5,077 bases of DNA, from the NCBI GenBank assembly GCA_003140655.1, contig PLKR01000242.1, positions 1,970 to 7,046 on the forward strand, read 5' to 3'. The position numbers and the translations under genes were made by a program. Origin of the DNA: Acidobacteriaceae bacterium (GTDB taxonomy: Bacteria > Acidobacteriota > Terriglobia > Terriglobales > Acidobacteriaceae). Below, piece by piece: positions 1 through 5,077 of this stretch. Positions within the stretch are counted from its first letter, which is position 1, and each line of letters starts with the position of its first letter. The notes beneath the pieces are model-generated. The model was not told the origin of the DNA and ran no database searches. It saw only the letters and a list, made by a program, of their open reading frames with translations.

Positions 1-933
1 CGCCGCACGCTGATACTCCTTCACTGCTTCCAGAGGATTACCCAGTTTCTCGTCAACCTCGCCGAGCAAGTGGTGGGGTTCGGCTTTTTCCTGGCCGGAT
101 TTATTATTCACGGTGAGCAGGGATAGAACATCCGTGCGCGCTCGCTCGTAATCACCGCTGTCTGCGCGTGCAAGCGCGAGTTCGCAGGCATTATCGTAAT
201 CGCCGGGATGGAGTCGAGAAGCCCGTTCCAGATAGGGGACTCCTTCCCGTGCCTTGCCCTCAGCGACAAGCAGAGTCCCGAGTTGGTGGTTCACGTCAAA
301 GCTTTCCGGCTGGTGCTCAACCGCCTCGCGTAGAGACTTTTCCGCCGTGGCGTTTTCCGAAACGGGTGGGGAGTTTCCAGGCGATAGCTCGTTCAGGGAA
401 ACGGTTGCCTGGACCAAAGCCTCTCTGTTCCGCACAACCGTATCGGAACCATGACCGCCAAGGTTTGTGGTATCTGTAACACCCGCAACAGTGAAGTGGG
501 GCTCGTCGAAGAACTCGGGCTGCTCTTTGGAATCTTGTCGCGCGCCAGTTTTCGCTGATTCGAGAGTAAGGTCAATCGTTCTAGATTCATCCGGTTTGAG
601 AACGATAGGGCTGGAAATCGCTGCGCCGTAGCTAGGCATCTCTGCGCGCAGGCTATAGACGCCTTCGCGAACCGCGGAAAAGCGATAGGCTCCTGCCGAA
701 TCGGTACGCGAGGTGAGAGCTTGCGAGTCCTTGGCCTCCAGGCAAACGGTCGCGTCGGCAACCGGGCGTCCCCTCGAATCTCGCACGAACCCCTGTAACA
801 CTGCTGTTCCCGATGGCTTCGGCAGAGCCTCAACGGATTGTCCCCAAGAGGTCAACGCTCCAAGTATCATCGTCAACGTCAGGATGCAGGCTGCAAGGGG
901 GTTGTGGTTCTTGGTGACGCTGAAGCGGTTCAT
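1..933 (-). CDS. Exported carboxypeptidase-regulatory-like domain / TPR protein, C-terminus beyond window
   Basis: A minus-strand frame of 311 codons stays open from ATG 933 to the left edge, so the 3' end is missing. Residues 1-11 are polar and basic (MNRFSVTKNHN), residues 12-28 hydrophobic, with possible signal peptidase I cleavage near residues 33-36 (VEA): a Sec-type signal peptide. Residues about 42-124 match a CarboxypepD_reg beta-sandwich (GFVRDSRGRPVADATV, then TDSAGAYRF and GVYSLRAEMPSYG). Residues 139-172 form a compact unassigned motif beginning PEFFDEPHFTVAGVTDTTN. From about residue 196 onward there are TPR-like helices (AEKSLREAVEHQP, NHQLGTLLVAEGKAREGVPY, HHLLGEVDEKLGNPLEAVKE). 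A periplasmic or surface scaffold is inferred; no enzyme motif is visible. In-frame ATGs also occur at 969, 990 and 1029; 933 was chosen because it gives the cleanest signal peptide and lies downstream of the predicted promoter, but no start has a strong Shine-Dalgarno sequence. The gene follows the large minus-strand gene after 161 bases. Confidence 0.9.
   Translation of the reverse strand, partial: MNRFSVTKNHNPLAACILTLTMILGALTSWGQSVEALPKPSGTAVLQGFVRDSRGRPVADATVCLEAKDSQALTSRTDSAGAYRFSAVREGVYSLRAEMPSYGAAISSPIVLKPDESRTIDLTLESAKTGARQDSKEQPEFFDEPHFTVAGVTDTTNLGGHGSDTVVRNREALVQATVSLNELSPGNSPPVSENATAEKSLREAVEHQPESFDVNHQLGTLLVAEGKAREGVPYLERASRLHPGDYDNACELALARADSGDYERARTDVLSLLTVNNKSGQEKAEPHHLLGEVDEKLGNPLEAVKEYQRAA
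418..519 (-). other. Unassigned conserved-looking linker motif between CarboxypepD_reg domain and TPRs
   Basis: Residues 139-172 of the small protein. The segment is rich in F, G, T and D (FFDEPHFTVAGVTDTTN, then LGGHGSDTVVRNREAL) and differs sharply from the charged, Ser/Pro-rich linkers on either side (ESAKTGARQDSKEQ before, ELSPGNSPPVSENA after). It belongs to neither flanking domain family. From memory, similar strings occur in acidobacterial TPR proteins; this is unverified. It could be a binding peptide, an interface element or a processing site. Confidence 0.5.
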
Positions 934-988
934 AAGCCCAACGCAAGGCGGAGAGACAATCGAAATCATACTTGCGCGTTGGTCCGCC

Positions 989-1017
989 ATTCTAGTCGTT
1001 CGAGTCGCGATCCGCAA
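989..1017 (-). promoter_or_regulatory. Candidate sigma70-type promoter for the CarboxypepD_reg/TPR gene
   Basis: On the minus strand TTGCGG (1017-1012) is followed after exactly 17 bases by TAGAAT (994-989). The -10 hexamer matches the consensus at 5 of 6 positions; the -35 keeps only the TTG. Transcription would start near 982, leaving about 49 bases before ATG 933 and excluding the in-frame ATGs at 990 and 1029 as starts. A short direct repeat GCGGAT-T-GCGGAT (1022-1010) overlaps the -35 and could be chance or an operator. Its presence suggests the small gene can be transcribed independently of the large one upstream. Confidence 0.4.
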
Positions 1018-1094
1018 TCCGCGGTACATATTTGCCGAAGTGCAGACGGCAGCCGCGCCAAACAAGAATTGGGCGAGCCGGGTGGTTCTGCATC

Positions 1095-4000
1095 CTATCG
1101 CGGAAGTTGCGCCAGCATGCTCTGCGCCTGCGCATGATCTGGATGCTGCTTGAGGAGTTCCAGCAGGACGGCTCGAGCTTTGTCCGGCGCACCCTCTACG
1201 CTGTAGACCCGGGCCAGGTTCAGATAAGACTGATCGAATGCGGGCGCAACCCGGATGCACTCTTCGAAACTCGCGACTGCTTCATCTCGCCGCTGGGTGC
1301 GCAAATAGAGTATTCCGAGGTTGTTCAAGGCTTCCGGGTAAGTGGGACGAGACTTCAAGGCTCTCTGCAGATACTCATAGGCATGCGCGGTATCATCCGC
1401 TTGCGCAAAGACCATTCCTAGGCCGTAGTTCGCCTCGGGATCGTTCGGGCTGACTTCAAGAGCGCGCTCAAAGGCTTTGCGCGCCGCATCCCAGCTTTTC
1501 TGCAGGCGATACGCGGTGCCGAGATTGGTGAGGGCGATCAGATGATCGGGGCTCAGACGCATGGCCTCTTGAAAGCACCGTATCGCTTCGTCCGTATGGC
1601 CTTCCTGCGTGGCGAGAAGCCCGAGGTTGTTCCACGCGTTGGCTAGAGTGTCGGGGTAGCTTGCATGAAGGTTGGTTGCACGCTCGAAGCTCGCTCGCGC
1701 ATCAGCCGTTTTTTGCTGATTCAGATAGGCGCTTCCCAGGCCGTAGCAGGCCTCAGCGCTCGATGGATCGTCGCGAAGGGCAAGCTGGAATGACGACGCG
1801 GCTTGATCGAAATAGCCCCGCTGAAAAAAGACCGAGCCGTAAGAAAGGTAGTTGCGACCAAACTCAAACGTCTCGCTAACGCCCGGAAAAGGCAACGCCC
1901 GCGCTAAGCGCTCCCTGTCGTTTTGAGGGATGTGCCGAAAATCTTGTTCGACCTGCTCAGGGTTTACGGTCCCCTGATAGATCTTAACGATCTGTCCTTT
2001 GTCATCCAGCAAGAAAGATGTTGGCAGGGAAAGGTCCCGATGCCGGTCAAACAGATAACGGTAGAGGATGTTGTAGATACCGGCCACGTCGTCCGATCCA
2101 CGAAGAATAGGGAATGAAAACCGCCGCTCGCGAACCAGCATTCTCAGGCTTTCGAAGTCGGCGGGATCGTCAACGTTCACGGTGAGCAGTCGATGACCCT
2201 GCGCCATCCACCGCGTATGGACGCGGTTGAACGTTTTCAGATCCTCTTGGCAGTTCGCCGATTGTGTGACCCAGAAATTGAGTAGCAATGGGCTTCCGCG
2301 AATATCGGCCAGAGTCCGCGCCTGTCCGGTCAAGTCGGGAAGAGAAAAATCCGGCGCGGCCACAGGTGCGAGCAACCAAGTTTCAACGGTCGTGGGGAGC
2401 GGTTCGGTTTTTGGCGGCGAGGCCGCCGCAAGCTGGCCGCCCGATGGCTCTTGTGTTCTGAACGTCTCAAGTCGAAGAATATCGGTTCCCTCTTCAACCC
2501 AGACCCTGTGATTGACCGGAAGGTCATGAAGATCTTGCACCAGGCCGCTCGGCCAGCGGATCGACGCGCGAACGCTATCTTTGACTTTTCCGAGGCCAAA
2601 CAATACTTCCTTGCTGTGCTGGGAAAGAAATCCTGATCCAGCTTGAAGCATGCGGGTCTGGCGGCCCGCTTCAGTTTCTACCGCAATCGCCGCCCCGATC
2701 GCATCGCGATTACTCTTAGTGCCTCGGAGGCGAAAAGCAATCGATGGCGGCAGATTCTCCATCACGTTCTTTACAATGCGCAACTGTGGACCGTTGCGGT
2801 TCTTCAGGAACACTTCCTGCCGGCCGTCATGATCCAAATCTGCGAGGGCAAAGGCCCTGCCATCCTCCAGGAAGTCCATTCCTACTGCGCCGGAAACATC
2901 GGAAAAGGTTCCATCCCGGTTATTCGCATAGAAAACATTCCGCTCGAACCCGCTCCAGGTGCCGTCGGCCCGAATGAGTTCGTTGATGGCACTCCATCCT
3001 TGTTCGTAGTCATACGAAAGCTTTGCCTGATCGGGCGAATTGGCAACCACTTGCCGCCAGAAGAAGCTATTCAAATCCTGGCGAAAGGCGCCGGAAATCA
3101 TGCCATTCGCGATGTAGAGATCGGGAAAACCGTCATGGTCGAAGTCAAATGCATCGCTAGACCACGACCAGCGGCCCATTCTAACTCCAGCGGATGTCGT
3201 TCTATCTTGAAAAGCATCGCCGCCATTGTGAAATAGCGAATTGCCCATGGCGTGTTTCCGATAGAGAGCCCGAACTTCTTTGGGCGAGTCTTTCTTAAAG
3301 ATGTCTTGCGCTGAAATACGTTCGCCGGCAGCGGTCCACATGTCAGCCACGTAAAGATCCTCGGCGCCATCATTGTCATAATCGAGCCAGCCAACGCTCA
3401 TGCCCGCGCCGATGTCCTCAACTCCTGCCTGCGGAGCAATGTCGGCAAAGGTCCCATCGCCGTTGTTGCGGTAGAGATTCTTCCGGCCGAAATCGTTCAC
3501 CACATAAAGGTCAGGCCAACCATCCCCGTTGTAATCGCCCCACCCGCAGCAGAAACTGTACCGCGTGTTGTTCTGATTGAGTCCCGATTCAGCGGTCACG
3601 TCGCGGAAGGTTCCATCGCGACGGTTCCGCATCATGAAGTTGGGAGGGCCGTTCTCCGCATCGTGATAGGGCACCGGATACTTGTATTGGTCTGTTCCCT
3701 GGTAATAGACGTAGAGACAAAAATAAATGTCCAACCATCCGTCGCGGTCATAATCGGCAACGGCCGCGCCGGTAAAGGTCCCTTGAGGCGTATTGGCGAA
3801 TTGAAACGCGTTGGGCTTCTGTCGAAACCTGCCGCCGCCTTCGTTCAAAAATAAAAGCGGGCCGCTGGCGCGCACGATAACCGCATCCTGGTGTCCATCG
3901 TTGTCAAAGTCAGCAAAGAGTGCGCACGCTGTGTTGTCGAGAATCCCCAAGCCGGATGCTTCCGTGATGTCTTCAAATGTTCCATCTCCCCGGTTTCGAT

Positions 4001-4889
4001 AAAGCCGATTGGGCAGGCCCGCCGGCTGGCAAACGTAGAGATCATCGAAGCCGTCATTGTCGATGTCGGCGACCGAAACTCCATTGTGTCCGTAGATGTC
4101 GATCCCGGAGGCGCCATCGAGAACCGTCCTCCAGTAGTCAATGCCCCGAAGCATCTGAGCAGAGTAAGAAGCATTGGTGCCAAGGACCGGCGTCGTGATA
4201 TCGACGAAAACCGGGGCGGCGGAGCGGCTTTGCGTCTCCTCAATCGCTCGCCAGCTCTGCAGATGGAATTCACCGGGATTGGAAGGAGACGAATCGATTC
4301 TCCATTCAAGGTCCCAGTACCCCACGCGCTGCTCGCGGTGGAAGCCATTGCCGGTGCCCACAAGCTCGTAGCGCACACGAGTCTGCAGCCTCTCGGGCAG
4401 TGAGGAATTGGAGGCTGAACTCGATTCAATCTTCGTCACTTGGAATTCCGCGGTCACGAGCTTTGAAAAAACACTTATGGCAGATCGCAATTCCTGAAGA
4501 AAGGCCTCCCGTCCGAGATTTGTCTGGGAGGTAAATTCGTTCTGGCGGACTTCAAGTACCGGACCCGGCCGCACGACTCGCGAGTCACTTGGGCGCAACG
4601 ACGACCCTGAGAAATCCGGAGTAAGAACGTTTTCAAGAGTGCGTACTTCCTGCGGAGATCGAAGCAAGCTCGAATTCCACTCCGCAAGAATGGCCGCGAT
4701 CTGGTCGTGACATTTTTCTGTGATGAAATCGTCCAGACCGGCCTGCGTCTTGAGCAACGCGACATCCAGAGGCCGCTGGGCTCGATAGTGAGGACGCAGA
4801 TGGAACTCACCGTCGGACGGGATCGCGATGGGAGAATCGCGAGGATAGATGAACGGGAAGGCAAAACCACGAAGGCTCGCCGGAACCAT
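1095..4889 (-). CDS. CRTAC1-like exported protein: VCBS/FG-GAP propeller, ASPIC/UnbV, redoxin-like and TPR domains
   Basis: There are 1264 codons from the first in-frame ATG to TAG at 1097-1095. Numbering from that Met: residues about 40-215 are unassigned, possibly NTF2-like. Residues about 262-700 carry seven DxDxDG loops, at 275 (DIDNDGFDD), 327, 379, 452, 503, 582 and 684, alternating with LYRNRGDGTFEDIT-type strands: a calcium-binding FG-GAP/VCBS beta-propeller as in CRTAC1. Residues about 728-798 match ASPIC/UnbV (GAAIAVETEAGRQ, QAGSGFLSQHS, IRWPSG). Residues about 842-985 are redoxin-like (APDFSLPDLTGQ, NFWVTQSANC, cis-Pro in SLPTSFLLDDKG) with Ser877 where the first active-site Cys is expected and Cys880 kept. 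Residues about 1010-1252 hold seven TPRs. The true N-terminus is probably upstream, because the same frame continues into a Tat-like signal; 4889 is simply the first conventional start. The protein is inferred to be extracytoplasmic. The family has no settled biochemical role, so substrate and partner are unknown. Confidence 0.93.
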   Translation of the reverse strand: MVPASLRGFAFPFIYPRDSPIAIPSDGEFHLRPHYRAQRPLDVALLKTQAGLDDFITEKCHDQIAAILAEWNSSLLRSPQEVRTLENVLTPDFSGSSLRPSDSRVVRPGPVLEVRQNEFTSQTNLGREAFLQELRSAISVFSKLVTAEFQVTKIESSSASNSSLPERLQTRVRYELVGTGNGFHREQRVGYWDLEWRIDSSPSNPGEFHLQSWRAIEETQSRSAAPVFVDITTPVLGTNASYSAQMLRGIDYWRTVLDGASGIDIYGHNGVSVADIDNDGFDDLYVCQPAGLPNRLYRNRGDGTFEDITEASGLGILDNTACALFADFDNDGHQDAVIVRASGPLLFLNEGGGRFRQKPNAFQFANTPQGTFTGAAVADYDRDGWLDIYFCLYVYYQGTDQYKYPVPYHDAENGPPNFMMRNRRDGTFRDVTAESGLNQNNTRYSFCCGWGDYNGDGWPDLYVVNDFGRKNLYRNNGDGTFADIAPQAGVEDIGAGMSVGWLDYDNDGAEDLYVADMWTAAGERISAQDIFKKDSPKEVRALYRKHAMGNSLFHNGGDAFQDRTTSAGVRMGRWSWSSDAFDFDHDGFPDLYIANGMISGAFRQDLNSFFWRQVVANSPDQAKLSYDYEQGWSAINELIRADGTWSGFERNVFYANNRDGTFSDVSGAVGMDFLEDGRAFALADLDHDGRQEVFLKNRNGPQLRIVKNVMENLPPSIAFRLRGTKSNRDAIGAAIAVETEAGRQTRMLQAGSGFLSQHSKEVLFGLGKVKDSVRASIRWPSGLVQDLHDLPVNHRVWVEEGTDILRLETFRTQEPSGGQLAAASPPKTEPLPTTVETWLLAPVAAPDFSLPDLTGQARTLADIRGSPLLLNFWVTQSANCQEDLKTFNRVHTRWMAQGHRLLTVNVDDPADFESLRMLVRERRFSFPILRGSDDVAGIYNILYRYLFDRHRDLSLPTSFLLDDKGQIVKIYQGTVNPEQVEQDFRHIPQNDRERLARALPFPGVSETFEFGRNYLSYGSVFFQRGYFDQAASSFQLALRDDPSSAEACYGLGSAYLNQQKTADARASFERATNLHASYPDTLANAWNNLGLLATQEGHTDEAIRCFQEAMRLSPDHLIALTNLGTAYRLQKSWDAARKAFERALEVSPNDPEANYGLGMVFAQADDTAHAYEYLQRALKSRPTYPEALNNLGILYLRTQRRDEAVASFEECIRVAPAFDQSYLNLARVYSVEGAPDKARAVLLELLKQHPDHAQAQSMLAQLPR
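1134..1862 (-). repeat. Array of seven TPR-coding units (about 102 bp each)
   Basis: The 3' part of the large gene encodes consecutive 34-residue units at about residues 1010, 1045, 1083, 1117, 1151, 1185 and 1219. Each shows the TPR signature, for example AWNNLGLLATQEGHTDEAIR, ALTNLGTAYRLQKSWDAARK and ALNNLGILYLRTQRRDEAVA, closed by a proline turn (SPDH, SPND, RPTY, APAF, HPDH). Spacing is exactly 34 in the last five units, while the second unit has a few extra residues (LHASYPDTLANA). TPR solenoids bind peptides or partner proteins; the ligand is unknown. The protein ends 12 residues after the last unit. Confidence 0.9.
2790..4106 (-). repeat. FG-GAP/VCBS propeller-coding repeats with seven DxDxDG loops
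   Basis: Seven divergent protein repeats are visible, each with an Asp-rich calcium loop: DIDNDGFDD, DFDNDGHQD, DYDRDGWLD, DYNGDGWPD, DYDNDGAED, DFDHDGFPD, DLDHDGRQE. Most are followed by an (N)xGDGTFxDxT strand. At DNA level this gives recurring plus-strand words such as GGTTCCATC and GTCAAAGTC. Spacing between loops is 52, 52, 73, 51, 79 and 102 residues, so the fourth, sixth and seventh loops follow longer inserts. Seven loops fit a seven-bladed propeller, the usual form of this fold. Confidence 0.85.
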
Positions 4890-4991
4890 CGCCGCCGAAG
4901 CCCCTTGGCAGCAGCGGACGAGAAAGTCACGGCGGCTCGGGTTTACTGGATGAAGATCAGCCGGATGACGCGTCTTCCCTGCCCGACTCAG
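4890..4991 (-). other. In-frame 5' extension of the large gene encoding a Tat-like signal; non-AUG start suspected
   Basis: The frame of the large gene is open upstream of ATG 4889 to a TGA at 5054-5052. The extension encodes HPVNPSRRDFLVRCCQGA then SAA, running straight into MVPASLRGFAFP. SRRDFL (4937-4920) matches the twin-arginine consensus SRRxFL, followed by a weakly hydrophobic Ala-rich segment, as expected of an exported CRTAC1-like protein. There is no in-frame ATG, GTG or TTG here. In-frame CTG codons lie at 4991 and 5036; CTG 4991 has a G6 run (5004-4999) seven bases upstream that could act as a weak ribosome-binding site, giving a 1298-residue protein. A sequencing indel hiding a normal start is the main alternative. 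Confidence 0.6.
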
Positions 4992-5026
4992 AACGGTGCC
5001 CCCCGGAGGTTCACGTTTAGGACCGA

Positions 5027-5055
5027 AATTTAACAGCCATACCGGAGCCCGTCAA
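5027..5055 (-). promoter_or_regulatory. Candidate sigma70-type promoter for the large gene
   Basis: On the minus strand TTGACG (5055-5050) is followed after exactly 17 bases by TAAATT (5032-5027). The -35 matches 5 of 6 consensus bases and the -10 matches 4 of 6. Transcription would begin near 5020, about 30 bases upstream of CTG 4991 and about 130 upstream of ATG 4889. If real, it puts the ATG at 5040 (out of frame with the gene) outside the transcript and favours a start codon between 5020 and the SRRDFL codons at 4937. Confidence 0.4.
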
Positions 5056-5077
5056 GGCTGGGCAGGGGCTGGTAGTG

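Noticed and set aside
393..833. Minus-strand frame of 146 codons overlapping the small gene
   Set aside because: It is an alternative frame of the same strand; its Arg/Ser/Pro-rich product has no recognisable domains, whereas the overlapping frame gives a signal peptide, CarboxypepD_reg domain and TPRs.
886..897. LAAC lipobox-like string at residues 13-16 of the small protein
   Set aside because: It comes before, not after, the hydrophobic core of the signal peptide, so it cannot be a normal lipoprotein cleavage site.
1033..1051. Hairpin TGCCG...CGGCA between the two genes as a terminator
   Set aside because: The stem is only 5 bp with a 9-base loop and no following T-run on the minus strand, so it does not support a Rho-independent terminator.
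2643..4403. Long plus-strand open frames opposite the propeller (notably 2643-3236 and 3891-4403)
   Set aside because: They are antisense to repeated Asp/Asn/Gly codons, which read as Val/Ile/Pro-rich stretches on the other strand. Their products have no domain logic, while the minus strand encodes clear repeated motifs.
4905..4922. LVRCC in the Tat region as a lipoprotein signal
   Set aside because: An Arg directly before the Cys breaks the lipobox, and the Cys lies too close to the twin arginines to leave room for a hydrophobic core.
4475..4930. Minus-strand frame starting at GTG 4930
   Set aside because: Overlaps the large gene in another frame, and its Arg/Ser-rich product lacks motifs. 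Its GTG start falls inside the SRRDFL codons of the real frame.
1..5077. CRISPR arrays, tRNA/rRNA genes, insertion sequences, defence-system genes
   Set aside because: No short-spaced direct repeats, RNA-gene signatures, transposase motifs or terminal inverted repeats were seen. The repetition present is explained by protein repeats (propeller and TPR).

Overview
The window holds two genes, both on the minus strand and both apparently encoding exported repeat proteins. From right to left they are a very large multidomain protein (stop at 1095, first in-frame ATG at 4889, coding frame open further upstream) and, 161 bases downstream, the first 311 codons of a carboxypeptidase-regulatory-like/TPR protein whose C-terminus lies beyond the left edge. 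All large plus-strand reading frames look like antisense shadows of these two genes.

The likely source is an environmental bacterium of the Acidobacteriota type. This is an inference from protein style: CRTAC1-like FG-GAP/VCBS proteins with ASPIC/UnbV domains and TPR tails, and exported CarboxypepD_reg-TPR proteins, are from general knowledge expanded in that phylum. Nothing in the window, such as rRNA, fixes the taxonomy.

Layout. 1-933: CarboxypepD_reg + TPR protein, 3'-truncated by the window. 934-1094: spacer with a plausible sigma70-type promoter for that gene and no convincing terminator. 1095-4889: 1264-codon gene encoding, in order, an unassigned N-terminal region, a propeller with seven DxDxDG calcium-loop motifs, an ASPIC/UnbV domain, a redoxin-like domain lacking the first active-site cysteine, and about seven TPRs. 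4890-5051: same-frame extension carrying a twin-arginine (Tat-like) signal SRRDFL, but without any in-frame ATG, GTG or TTG; a well-spaced TTGACG/TAAATT promoter-like pair lies at its upstream end. 5056-5077: nothing recognised.

Function. Both proteins seem to be exported (one by a Tat-like signal, one by a Sec-like signal) and both carry TPR arrays, so a shared extracytoplasmic assembly or binding role is reasonable, but substrate and pathway cannot be read from the sequence. The points most worth checking are the hidden Tat leader with its missing conventional start codon, the degenerate redoxin site, the five-part fusion, and a compact unassigned motif in the small protein.
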